From contig CAVVFL010000021.1 of NCBI GenBank assembly GCA_963747375.1, positions 62,001 to 126,000 of the forward strand: a DNA stretch of 64,000 nt, in the 5' to 3' direction. Each line of letters begins with the position of its first letter. The stretch's first letter is position 1. This document shows, piece after piece, positions 38,226 to 46,701 of this stretch. This DNA comes from Sva-07 sp963747375. Its GTDB lineage: Bacteria; Actinomycetota; Acidimicrobiia; Acidimicrobiales; Ilumatobacteraceae. The notes under the pieces are model-generated. The model saw only the letters and a list, made by a program, of their open reading frames with translations, ran no database searches and was not told the origin of the DNA. Position numbers and translations under genes: made by a program.

Positions 38226-39195
38226 CGCATCGACGCGGTCGCCGCGCCGACGTGGCGATCGGCGGCGCCGTACACCAGCAAGATGGTGTCGCCGTCGTCC
38301 TGCACGTGGGCGCCCTGGACGAACACGACGTCGTCGACGTCGCCGAAGCGTTCCCAATCGAGTTCCGGCTCGAGCAGCGCGTGATCGAGAATGGCGATCG
38401 GGCGGCCGGTGTGGGCGTCGAGCAGCGCGAGGTTCATCGTGTAGACGCCGTCCGCGCGCCGTTCGTGGAAGAACAGGAGCAACCCGTCCGGCGAGGCGAT
38501 CGGAGGTGCACCCGCACCGATGCCGAGAGCACCGGGCGGCGGTCGCACGATCGTGTGCAACTCCAGGGCCTCGAGGTGCACGTCCCAGTACGCCTGGTCC
38601 GCGTTCCAGAGGTGGTGGAGGTCGTCGAAGACCGCGATCTGCATGTCGGGATGGATGCGATGGACCAGAGCGACGCGGCCATCGGCCAGGGCGAACACCA
38701 CGGCGTCTTTGTCCTTCACCCCGTCGGGACCGAGCAGGCTCCCACTCGGTGGGTCGAGGTGGAAGCGTTCACCGTCGTGGCCCAACAAATGGGCGCCGAC
38801 GCGCCAGGGCTCGTCGGGAGAGCACGGCAGGTTGGTGTAGGTCATGACGAGGTGGTCGCCGGAGCGATCGCACACGAGCTGCACCCGCGGATCCTCGAAG
38901 CAGTCCACCCCGTGATCACCGGCACGGGCGAGGACGTAGGCGAAGTCGTAGGTGTGACCGTCGAGCGACTCGAACACGACGATGTCGGACACGTAGTCGA
39001 GGAACCGAGGCCCGGGACCCTCGTTCGGCCGGTAACCGTCGCGAACCGCTCCGCGAAGAGGTGATACCGACCGGCGTAGTGCAACAGACCGGCATTGAAA
39101 ATCGGGCCGTAGCCCGGCACGGATCCGGCCGACACGATCGGCTCGTTCGACACCCGACGCACCGGTCGGGCCGTGATGGTCGGTTCGGTCGTCAT
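38162..39195 (-). CDS. GH130-like beta-mannoside phosphorylase/hydrolase-type protein (frameshifted)
   Basis: About 345 residues, a five-bladed propeller with segments GPIFNAGLLHYAGRYHLF, DCFEDPRVQLV (conserved EDPR), VVFALADGRVALVHRIHPD, and FVQGAHVQDDGDTILLVYGAADR (the GAAD motif typical of GH130). The N-terminal part lies in another frame; one base is missing near 39049-39055, between YHLFA and AVRDGYRPN. ATG 39195 is the preferred start. GH130 enzymes act on beta-mannosides by phosphorolysis or hydrolysis. It runs toward the toroid-protein gene. Confidence 0.75.
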
Positions 39196-39290
39196 GCTCA
39201 GGTACGAAGTATCGGTTCTCAGGCGGGCCGAGGGGTGGATGCGCCGCTCGCTCATCCATCGGCATGCTGTGCCCACAACTGGAGGTTGAC

Positions 39291-40241
39291 GTGAACAACG
39301 ACGACATTCATCCACTCGAACTCTTCCGACGTCATCCCGACAATCCGATCCTCAAAGCGTCCGACTTCCCACGAATGGTCAACGCCGCCTTCAATCCGGC
39401 GGCCACCGTGTTCGACGGCCAGACACTGCTGCTCGTGCGCGTCGAGCTGCGCTCGGGACTCTCCCAGTTCGCCGTCGCGACGTCCGCCGACGGTCGCACG
39501 GGCTGGACCATCGACCACGACCGGCGTTTCGAACCCGCGGTCGACTCCTTCGCTGAACTCTGGGGGGTCGAGGACCCACGGATCACGCAGGTCGGCGAGG
39601 ACTATCTGATCGTGTACACCGGCTTCTCCCGAGGAGGTCCACTGGTGTGCCTGGCATCGACCCGCGACTTCGTCACCTACGAGCGCCGCGGGGTGCTGAT
39701 GACGCCCGAGGACAAGGACGCGGCGCTCTTCCCGACACAGTTCGGTGGCCGCTGGGCGCTCATCCACCGGCCGGTCCCCCGCACCGACCTCGGCGTGCAC
39801 ATGTGGCTGTCGTTCAGTCCGGACCTTCGCCACTGGGGTGATTCGGCGGTCCTGCTGTCCGCCAGGCAAGGCGGCTGGTGGGATGCGAACAAGATCGGCC
39901 TCGGTCCGCCGCCACTGCTCATCGATGAGGGCTGGCTCGTCTGCTACCACGGCGTGAGGGAGACGGCATCGGGTTCGATCTACCGGCTCGGGCTCGCGTT
40001 GCTCGACCGCGACGATCCGACGGTGGTGCTGATGCGGGGCAACGAGTGGGTCATGGGCCCGCACGCGCAGTACGAGCGCCAGGGCGACGTCCCCGACGTG
40101 GTGTTCCCCTGTGGGTGGATACTGCGCGACGACGATGACACCATCGACATGTACTACGGGGCCGCGGACTCCGTCGTGTGTGTCGCCACTGCGAGCCTGA
40201 GCGAGTTGTTGGATCACATGCGCACCCACGCTGCTCCCTGA
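39291..40241 (+). CDS. GH130-family glycoside phosphorylase/hydrolase
   Basis: 316 residues. Propeller motifs are clear: NPILKASDFPRMVNAAFNP, the catalytic-site segment WGVEDPRITQVGEDYLIVYT, KDAALFPTQFGGRWALIHRP, and the closing MYYGAADSVVCVATASL. The Asp in VEDPR is the usual general acid of the family. I chose GTG 39291 because GGAGG at 39281-39285 sits five bases upstream; ATG 39264 is in frame but lacks a site. It is divergent from the other GH130-like gene, so the pair may share control. The probable substrate is a beta-linked mannoside. Confidence 0.83.
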   Translation: MNNDDIHPLELFRRHPDNPILKASDFPRMVNAAFNPAATVFDGQTLLLVRVELRSGLSQFAVATSADGRTGWTIDHDRRFEPAVDSFAELWGVEDPRITQVGEDYLIVYTGFSRGGPLVCLASTRDFVTYERRGVLMTPEDKDAALFPTQFGGRWALIHRPVPRTDLGVHMWLSFSPDLRHWGDSAVLLSARQGGWWDANKIGLGPPPLLIDEGWLVCYHGVRETASGSIYRLGLALLDRDDPTVVLMRGNEWVMGPHAQYERQGDVPDVVFPCGWILRDDDDTIDMYYGAADSVVCVATASLSELLDHMRTHAAP

Positions 40242-40288
40242 CAGTCGGCCGGGGCGGGGGCGCAACGGCGTCTGCAAGGATGAACGCG

Positions 40289-41200
40289 ATGGGCGAGCTC
40301 GTGCTGTACCGGGGTGTGATGGTCGACAGCGAGCGATGGGAGCGCTTCGAGCACCGGGCGGGCGACATCGTGATCTCCACGCCGCCCAAATCAGGGACGA
40401 CGTGGACCCAGATGCTGTGCGCGCTGATGATCTTCGACGGGCCGACGTTCCCGGCGAAGCTCGACGCGATCTCGCCGTGGCTCGACATGCGGATCCGTTC
40501 GGAGGACGAGGTCTTCGACATGTACGACCGCCAGACGCATCGACGGTTCATCAAGACACACACCCCGCTCGACGGCATCCCGATCCGCGACGACGTGCAC
40601 TACGTGGTCGTCGGCCGGGATCCTCGCGACGTGATGGTGTCGTGGGAGCATCACATGGCCAACATGGACCTCGACGTCCTGATCCAGGACCGCGCCGACG
40701 CAATCGGGCTCGATGATCTCGTCGACGAGGAGCCGCCGCCTCCGCCCGACCCCGATCCGGCGGTGCGGTTCCGAACCTTCGTCGAGAGCGAGTGGTCGCC
40801 GAGTGAGTTGATGTCGCTCGCCAACGTGCTCCATCACCTCGAAACCGGTTGGGCCCACCGCGATGACGCCAATGTCGGCCTGTTCCACTTCCTCGACTAC
40901 CGACGTGATCTCGTCGGCGAGATGGTGCGGCTCGCCGAGCTGTGCTCGATCGACCTCGATCGTGGTCGCCTCGCCGAGTTGGCGCCCGAAGCCGGCATCG
41001 ACCGGATGCGCGACCGCGCCGACGAGATCGTGCCGGGCCTCGACAAGTCCGAGCACTGGAAGGACCCCGCCGGCTTCTTCCGATCCGGCACGGCCGGTGA
41101 GTGGGTCGAGCGAACCACGGCCGACGACCGTGCTCGCTACGACGAACGGGTCGCCGAACTCGTCCCCGACGACCTGGCCCGCTGGGTTCACGAGGGCTGA
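40289..41200 (+). CDS. Sulfotransferase (PAPS-dependent)
   Basis: 303 residues. The 5'-phosphosulfate-binding loop is TPPKSGTTWTQ with K34, and the 3'-phosphate-binding segment is VVVGRDPRDVMVSWEHH near residue 113. A catalytic His candidate is in FIKTHTPLDG. The C-terminal GxxGxxK-like motif is replaced by FFRSGTAGEWVERTT. It transfers sulfate from PAPS to a hydroxyl acceptor, unknown here. ATG 40289 has AAGGA upstream; ATG 40280 is in frame but too close to that site. Confidence 0.9.
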   Translation: MGELVLYRGVMVDSERWERFEHRAGDIVISTPPKSGTTWTQMLCALMIFDGPTFPAKLDAISPWLDMRIRSEDEVFDMYDRQTHRRFIKTHTPLDGIPIRDDVHYVVVGRDPRDVMVSWEHHMANMDLDVLIQDRADAIGLDDLVDEEPPPPPDPDPAVRFRTFVESEWSPSELMSLANVLHHLETGWAHRDDANVGLFHFLDYRRDLVGEMVRLAELCSIDLDRGRLAELAPEAGIDRMRDRADEIVPGLDKSEHWKDPAGFFRSGTAGEWVERTTADDRARYDERVAELVPDDLARWVHEG

Positions 41201-41257
41201 TCGACGGCCACGAACCCGAGTAGGTTCGCACGACACGGCAAGGCTCTGGAGGGTCAG

Positions 41258-41629
41258 ATGGGTGTACTCGAACAACTCGACTACGCGGTCGAGCCGGCGA
41301 ACGCCGCGCAGCGCGTGACGCAGAAGATCGCGGCCAACCGCGCACGATGCCCCTGGTCGGCATCCCGATCGGCGACGACCTCGCGGTGATCGGGTCGAAC
41401 TACGGCCAGAAGTCGACGCCCGGCTGGGTCTACAACCTCCAGGCCGACCCGACCGCCTCCGTGTCGTACCGCGAGCTCTCCGTCGACGTCACCGCTCGAC
41501 CGGCGAGCGACTCGGAGACCGACGAGGCGTTCGAGATACGCGGCGTCGTTCTATCCCGGCTACGGCAAGTACCGGACCCGAGCCGGCCACCGCACGATCC
41601 GCGTGTTCGTCCTGGAACCCGCCACCTGA
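41258..41629 (+). pseudogene. Degraded F420-dependent nitroreductase-family gene
   Basis: A good ribosome site (GGAGGG) and start give MGVLEQLDYAVEPANAAQRV in one frame, family-typical for deazaflavin-dependent nitroreductases. At about 41340 the sequence jumps to another frame with RTMPLVGIPIGDDLAVIGSN, so roughly 50 residues of the family, including the TTGRxSG segment that binds F420, are missing. A third frame after an extra A at about 41538 gives the normal end (SFYPGYGKYRTRAGHRTIRV) to the TGA at 41627-41629. The missing core means this copy should be inactive whatever the cause of the small frame change. Confidence 0.8.
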
Positions 41630-41660
41630 CTCGCCTCCCGACCGCGCCGAGTCCGCCCAG

Positions 41661-41673
41661 TACGGTTCGCAGC
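41661..41673 (+). promoter_or_regulatory. Leaderless -10 box of the alcohol dehydrogenase gene
   Basis: TACGGT at 41661-41666 ends seven bases before ATG 41674, with no ribosome site. Confidence 0.55.
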
Positions 41674-42618
41674 ATGCGCGCAGTGCGAGCCGGCAACGGC
41701 ACGGTCGAGGTCCACGACGTACCGGTACCGAGCGGGCCGGGCGTCATGGTCGAGGTGAAGGCGGCCGGCATCTGCGGCACCGACCTCCATCTGATCAGCG
41801 GGGCCGACTTTCCTCCCCCACGCGTGACGCTCGGTCACGAGATCGCCGGGGTCACCGAGAACGGCACCGCGGTGGCGATCGAACCGCTGTCGCCGTGCGG
41901 CCACTGCGAACCGTGCCGGCGGGGCGACGAGCACCTGTGTGCCGAGAGTTCCGCGATGCTCTTCGGCGTCGGCCTCGACGGCGGGATGGCCGACCGCATC
42001 GAGGTGCCGGAACGATGCCTCGTGCCGCTGCCCGCCGGTGTCGACGTGCGTGACGCATCACTCGTCGAACCGCTCGCCGTGGTCGTCCACTCGCTGCGCC
42101 GATCGGCGGCGCGGCCGGATCAGCGGGTGGCGGTGATCGGTGGCGGAACGATCGGGCTCTGTGCGGTCGTGGCAGCCAGGGCGCGCGGCTGCGAGGTCGG
42201 GCTGCTGGCCCGTCACGACGCGCAACGCGCCGCGGGTGAACGCCTGGGAGCCACCGAGATCACCGACGGCGGCTACGACATCGTCATCGAGGCGGCGGGA
42301 AGCGAGAGCGCCCTCGGACGGGCGATCGACCTCGCTCGGCCCGGCGGCACCATCATGATCCCCGGCGTCTACTGGGGCCCGGTCACCGTGCCGCCGATGG
42401 CCTGGTGCTTCAAGGAACTGTCACTGTGCCCGACGGCGCTCTATGCCCGCACGGCCGGCGGTCGCGACATCGACGCCGCGGCCGCACTGCTCGCCACCAC
42501 CCCCGGCCTCGCCGACACGTTGATCACCCACCGCTTCCCGCTCGACGCCGCAGCCGAGGCGTTCGAGATCGCAGCGAGTCGCGATCGCGGCGCGATCAAG
42601 GTCGTCCTCGAGCCGTAG
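41674..42618 (+). CDS. Zinc-dependent medium-chain alcohol dehydrogenase
   Basis: 314 residues. The catalytic zinc ligands are C34 (GICGTDLH) and H55-E56 (GHEIAG). The structural zinc site is complete with C75, C78, C81 and C89 (CGHCEPCRRGDEHLC). The NAD-binding motif is VIGGGTIGLCAVVAA. It is shorter than usual (~340) because several loops are trimmed. L-threonine, sorbitol and other sugar-alcohol dehydrogenases share this layout; the substrate is unknown. Confidence 0.9.
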   Translation: MRAVRAGNGTVEVHDVPVPSGPGVMVEVKAAGICGTDLHLISGADFPPPRVTLGHEIAGVTENGTAVAIEPLSPCGHCEPCRRGDEHLCAESSAMLFGVGLDGGMADRIEVPERCLVPLPAGVDVRDASLVEPLAVVVHSLRRSAARPDQRVAVIGGGTIGLCAVVAARARGCEVGLLARHDAQRAAGERLGATEITDGGYDIVIEAAGSESALGRAIDLARPGGTIMIPGVYWGPVTVPPMAWCFKELSLCPTALYARTAGGRDIDAAAALLATTPGLADTLITHRFPLDAAAEAFEIAASRDRGAIKVVLEP

Positions 42619-42630
42619 AGCCGAGCGGGC

Positions 42631-43572
42631 TCAGAACAGCGAGTCCTGGGTCGGCTCGGGCGGCAGGGGGCCGACGTCGAGGAGCTGCGACGGCTCGGTG
42701 ATCGGCGCGGCGCCGCGGCGAACCAGTGCATGGTTGGCGCTCGTGGCGCCGGCGCCGACCCACACGGCAACCGGGGCGAAGCGGTGGTCGAGGGCTTCGG
42801 TCGCTCCGGCCCAGGCGCCGCCGGTTCCGTCGTCGGACGTCACCACGAAGGTCACCTGCGACAGGGCGTAGATGATCTTGTTGCGGCCCACGGCATTGGC
42901 GGCCTTGAACGGCGCGTCGGGTGCGTACGGGCTGACGATGCACAGCTCGCCGGCGTGGACGCGCCGTCGGATCTCGGCGCTTCGCGAGGCCCTCGTGATC
43001 CCCTCGGCCGGCACACCGATCACCACTCCCCCGGCGTCGATCGCGCCGGCCATGGCTGCCTGATCGACGCCGTCGTCACGACCCGCGCCGAGACCGCTCA
43101 CCACCGGCCAGCCGTTGTGCACGGCAACCTCCGCCGACCGACGGACGACCTCGAGGGCGACGGCATCGGCATCGCGTGAACCGACCACGCCGAGGCCCGG
43201 GTGTCCGAGCCATTCGATCGGCCCGGCCACGAGGAGGAACGGCGGGCAGGCCGCGCCCAGTTGCTCGCGCAGCCGGGCGGGAAACCGGTCGTCGAGTGCG
43301 GAGACGAGCGAGACGCCACCGTCGTGCAGCCGTTCCTGCTCGAAGCTCAACGCCACTGCGCCATCGAGCAACGTGCGGAGGCGACGAGCTTCGTCGGGAG
43401 CGACACCGGCGCGTTCGGCGACCGCAGCGGCATCGCCGTGGAGCAGGTCGGCGGGGTCGACACGCTCGATGAGCTGCCAGAACTCGCGGGCCGTCATCGG
43501 CGCGGCGTCGAGCGGCACGAGCCGATTGGTGAGCAGCAGTGCGGCTCGCGTGCTGTCGGGTGAGTAGGGCAT
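42631..43572 (-). CDS. DprA/Smf-family DNA-processing protein (divergent SLOG fold)
   Basis: 313 residues. The Rossmann-like SLOG domain is recognisable: GVVGSRDADAVALEVVRRSA (GSR motif near residue 132), PVVSGLGAGRDDGVDQAAM, GGVVIGVPAEG and SPYAPDAPFKAANAVGRNKII. The canonical DprA segment after SGL (ArGIDaxAH) is altered to AGRDDGVDQAAM, so the His is absent. DprA proteins bind single-stranded DNA and load RecA in transformation. ATG 43572 overlaps the stop of the upstream RecQ-ComF gene (TGATG), so the two are translationally coupled and presumably act together. Confidence 0.85.
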   Translation of the reverse strand: MPYSPDSTRAALLLTNRLVPLDAAPMTAREFWQLIERVDPADLLHGDAAAVAERAGVAPDEARRLRTLLDGAVALSFEQERLHDGGVSLVSALDDRFPARLREQLGAACPPFLLVAGPIEWLGHPGLGVVGSRDADAVALEVVRRSAEVAVHNGWPVVSGLGAGRDDGVDQAAMAGAIDAGGVVIGVPAEGITRASRSAEIRRRVHAGELCIVSPYAPDAPFKAANAVGRNKIIYALSQVTFVVTSDDGTGGAWAGATEALDHRFAPVAVWVGAGATSANHALVRRGAAPITEPSQLLDVGPLPPEPTQDSLF

Positions 43573-45647
43573 CAGAACGATGAGGAGAGTGCCACAGGGT
43601 GGACGAGCGGCACGCCGGCGCGCCGCAGCACGCGGCCGACCTCGGTCATGGTCCAGCCCGAGTCGACCAGGTCGTCGACGAGCAGAACGGGCGCGTCGAC
43701 GACCGACCCTGTCACGGCGAAGGCGCCGGCGACGTTGGCCTGCTGGTGAGCGGAATTCTGCTGTTGCTTCTGGGTGGGACGGTCGACGATGCGTTCCAGC
43801 ACTGCGTGGTAGGGCAGGCCGAGGCGGGCGGCGAGACGTTCGGCGAAGTCGGGCACGAGGTCCGGGAAACGCAGCGACGGCACCGACGTGACCCAGACGG
43901 GTGAGGGCGTCGGGCACCAGTCGTCGACGAGTTCGGCGAGCGCCTCGACGAGGCGGTCGTCGAAGCGTCCGACGGTGTGCTTGCCGGCGCGCACGAGTTG
44001 GCCCCACCCGGCGTCGCCCCACATGGCGAGAGCCCGGCCGTCCTCGATCAGTTCTCCGGCCGGGATCTTCTTGCGGCCACCGGTGTCCGCGTCGAGGTAC
44101 ATCTTCTTCGGGTTGACCTCGATCGGGCGGGTGAGCAGGAACCGTTCGGCGGCCGCCGTCAGCTCGACGCCCGGTTGGCGGACCTCGGTGGCGCCGGTGC
44201 AGTTGTCGCAGATCCCGCAGTCGTCGGCTGCCGGGTCGTCGAGCAGGTTGGCGATGTAGCGCATCCGGCACCCGGTGGTGTGGAAGTAGTCGACCATCGA
44301 CAGCTGTTCGAGGCGCCGCTCGGCCGTCACCGCCTCGACCCGGCTCGCCGGGTAGGTCCATGGCTGGAGGGTCCGTTGGTAGCTCGTGCCCGTGACTCGT
44401 TCCAGCACGCCGTCGACGTCGAGTTGTTTGACGACGAGTTCGAGCGTGCCGATCTTGACGTTGAGCTTCACCTGGATCCGCATCAGCGGGACGGGTCCGT
44501 CGAACGAATCGAACGCGTGCACGATGTCGTTGACGAGGTGCTCCTCGGCGAAGGCCTGCTCGATGAACCAGTCCTGGATCTGTTCGTCCTCCAGCCCGCG
44601 CAGCAGGATCCCGCGGCTGGTCTCGAGCGCCCGCCCGGCGCGCCCGACCTGTTGGTAGTACGCGACCGGCGAACCGGGTGACTGGAAGTGGACGACGAAG
44701 CTGAGATCGGGCTTGTCGTAGCCCATGCCGAGGGCGGTGGTGGCGACGAGGGCCTTGATCTCGTTGGTCTGCAGCTTGCGTTCGGCTTCGATGCGAGATT
44801 CGTTGTCGAGCGAGCCGAAGTAGGCCTCGACCTCGATGCCCTGCGAGGTGAGCCAGGCGGCGACGTTCTCGACGTCGCGCACCGTGAGGCAGTAGACGAT
44901 GCCCGACCCGTCGAGTTCGGGGAGTGTTTCGGCCAGCCAGGCGAGGCGTTCGGCCTGCCGGTCGAGGCGGATCGTGCTGAGCGCGAGCCCCTCCCGGCGC
45001 AACGGCCCGCGGAAGGTGGTGAGCTCGGCGCCGAGCTGGTCGGCGACGTCGTTGACGACGCGGTCGTTGGCGGTGGCGGTGCAACCGAGGATCGGGACCG
45101 ACGACCCGGCGAGGCGGTCGACGATGCGGCCGATGCGCCGGTAGTCCGGCCGGAAGTCGTGGCCCCAGTCGGAGATGCAGTGCACCTCGTCGATGACGAT
45201 CAGACCGGGCCGGGCACCGACGATCGGCATGATCTTGTTACCGAACTCGGGGTTGGCGAGACGTTCGGGCGAGATGAGCAGGAGGTCGACCTCGTCGGCG
45301 CGCAGCTGCCGTTCGAGCTCGGCGATCGTGGTGTTGGATGCGCTGTTGATCGTTTCGCATCGCAGCCCGAGCCGGCGGGCCGCGTCGATCTGGTTGCGCA
45401 TGAGGGCCAACAGCGGTGAGATCAGCAGCGTCGGCCCGGCGCCCTGCTCGCGCAGGAGGTGCGTGGTGAGGAAGTAGACGGCGCTCTTGCCCCACCCCGT
45501 GCGCTGTACGACCAGCACCCGGCCACGATCATCGACGAGCGCACCGATCGCCTCGCGCTGGCCGTCACGGAACTCGGCATCGGGCCGAGCCGTGAGCCGC
45601 CGAAGCGCTTCGAGCAATGGGTCGGGTGCCGCCATGGGCCCCATCAT
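43572..45647 (-). CDS. RecQ-family DNA helicase fused to ComF-like phosphoribosyltransferase domain
   Basis: 691 residues. The superfamily 2 helicase core has Walker A TGWGKS (50-55), a DEVH box at 153-156 with the RecQ loop HCISDWGHDFRPDYR, and motif VI QQVGRAGR. The RecQ zinc site is at about 460-482 (GCRMRY, DDCGICDNC). The C-terminal ~140 residues are a ComF-type phosphoribosyltransferase: TSVPSLRFPDLVPDFAERLA, AHQQANVAGAF, and the PRPP loop VLLVDDLVDSGWTMTEVG at 654-671. No HRDC domain is present. The three possible ATG starts (45647, 45644, 45635) lack a clear ribosome site. It probably unwinds DNA for the coupled DprA-like protein. Confidence 0.92.
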   Translation of the reverse strand: MMGPMAAPDPLLEALRRLTARPDAEFRDGQREAIGALVDDRGRVLVVQRTGWGKSAVYFLTTHLLREQGAGPTLLISPLLALMRNQIDAARRLGLRCETINSASNTTIAELERQLRADEVDLLLISPERLANPEFGNKIMPIVGARPGLIVIDEVHCISDWGHDFRPDYRRIGRIVDRLAGSSVPILGCTATANDRVVNDVADQLGAELTTFRGPLRREGLALSTIRLDRQAERLAWLAETLPELDGSGIVYCLTVRDVENVAAWLTSQGIEVEAYFGSLDNESRIEAERKLQTNEIKALVATTALGMGYDKPDLSFVVHFQSPGSPVAYYQQVGRAGRALETSRGILLRGLEDEQIQDWFIEQAFAEEHLVNDIVHAFDSFDGPVPLMRIQVKLNVKIGTLELVVKQLDVDGVLERVTGTSYQRTLQPWTYPASRVEAVTAERRLEQLSMVDYFHTTGCRMRYIANLLDDPAADDCGICDNCTGATEVRQPGVELTAAAERFLLTRPIEVNPKKMYLDADTGGRKKIPAGELIEDGRALAMWGDAGWGQLVRAGKHTVGRFDDRLVEALAELVDDWCPTPSPVWVTSVPSLRFPDLVPDFAERLAARLGLPYHAVLERIVDRPTQKQQQNSAHQQANVAGAFAVTGSVVDAPVLLVDDLVDSGWTMTEVGRVLRRAGVPLVHPVALSSSF

Positions 45648-45680
45648 GGCGGACGGGTGTCACGCGGTTGCCAACGTCGA

Positions 45681-45694
45681 TGAAAGCGCTTACA
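45681..45694. promoter_or_regulatory. LacI-family-type operator upstream of the glycosidase pair
   Basis: TGAAAGCGCTTACA is a near-perfect 14-base palindrome (12 of 14 positions symmetrical) with the central CG flanked by AAGC/GCTT that is typical of LacI/GalR-family and catabolite operators. It lies 47 bases before the start of the first propeller glycosidase. No LacI gene is in the window. Confidence 0.7.
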
Positions 45695-45741
45695 TTCATG
45701 GACCCGTCGACCGACGGTTGCATCTCCGTGGAAGGGCCTCC

Positions 45742-46701
45742 ATGACACTGCGTCTCGACGATCACTGGATCTGGGACTTCTGGTTGATCACGCACGACGA
45801 CACGCACCACCTGTACTTCCTCCAGGCGCCGAAGGCGATCGGCGACCCCGACGCCCGGCACTGGAACGTGTCGATCGGCCATGCCGTGTCCAGCGACCTG
45901 CACACGTGGACGGTCGTGGCAGATGCATTGGCGCCGTCGAATGTCGAGGCGTGGGACGACAAGTCGACGTGGACGGGCAGCGTGGTCGAGCACGACGGCC
46001 GGTGGGTGATGCTCTACACGGGCACGTCGCACGCCGAGGACGGCCTCGTACAGCGCGTCGGACTGGCGACGTCGACCGACCTGTACGAATGGGAGCGGCT
46101 CTCCGACCCGGTGCTCGTCGCCGACCCCGAGCACTACGAGTTGTTGAGCCCCGACATGTGGCACGACCAGGCGTGGCGGGACCCGTGGCTGTTCTCCGAC
46201 CCCGACGACGGGCACGTCCACGTGTATCTCACCGCCCGAGCGAACACGGGCGAACGCTACGACCGTGGCGTCGTCGGCCATGCCCGATCGCGTGATCTGC
46301 ACACGTGGGAGGTGCTGCCTCCGGTCGCCGCCGCTCCCGGATTCGGACAGCTCGAGGTGCCACAGCTCGTCGAGATGGACGGCCGCTGGTACGTGCTGTT
46401 CGCCAGCGACCTGGAGACCCAGAGCGCCGACTTGCGCGAGAGCAGCCCGGGCACGGGCACCTACTACCTCGTCGGCGATTCGCCGTACGGACCCTTCGAC
46501 ATGATCGGCGACGGTGCGCTCGAGGCCGACCGCGTGGGCAGCACCTACGCCGGCAAGATCCATCGGACCCACGACGGCGTGCCGTGGTTCATGGCCTGGA
46601 CGCGAGTCGACGACGATGGCGAGTTCGCCGGTCACCTGACGGCGCCCCGGCGCGTCGAGGTCGCGCAGGACGGCTCACTGACGATCGTGACCGCTCCGTG
46701 A
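45742..46701 (+). CDS. GH32/GH68-like five-bladed propeller glycosidase
   Basis: 319 residues. The architecture follows the furanosidase (GH-J) clan. The N-terminal blade has WIWDFWLITHDDTHHLYFLQ where the nucleophile Asp is expected (D in WDFW). WTGSVVEHDGRWVMLYTGT is the next blade, and DQAWRDPWLF holds the transition-state-stabilising RDP motif. An acid/base Glu candidate is in FGQLEVPQLVEMDG. It likely hydrolyses beta-fructosides or a related furanoside. GAAGGG precedes ATG 45742. It overlaps the GH68 gene (GTGA) and lies behind a LacI-type operator. Confidence 0.8.
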   Translation: MTLRLDDHWIWDFWLITHDDTHHLYFLQAPKAIGDPDARHWNVSIGHAVSSDLHTWTVVADALAPSNVEAWDDKSTWTGSVVEHDGRWVMLYTGTSHAEDGLVQRVGLATSTDLYEWERLSDPVLVADPEHYELLSPDMWHDQAWRDPWLFSDPDDGHVHVYLTARANTGERYDRGVVGHARSRDLHTWEVLPPVAAAPGFGQLEVPQLVEMDGRWYVLFASDLETQSADLRESSPGTGTYYLVGDSPYGPFDMIGDGALEADRVGSTYAGKIHRTHDGVPWFMAWTRVDDDGEFAGHLTAPRRVEVAQDGSLTIVTAP

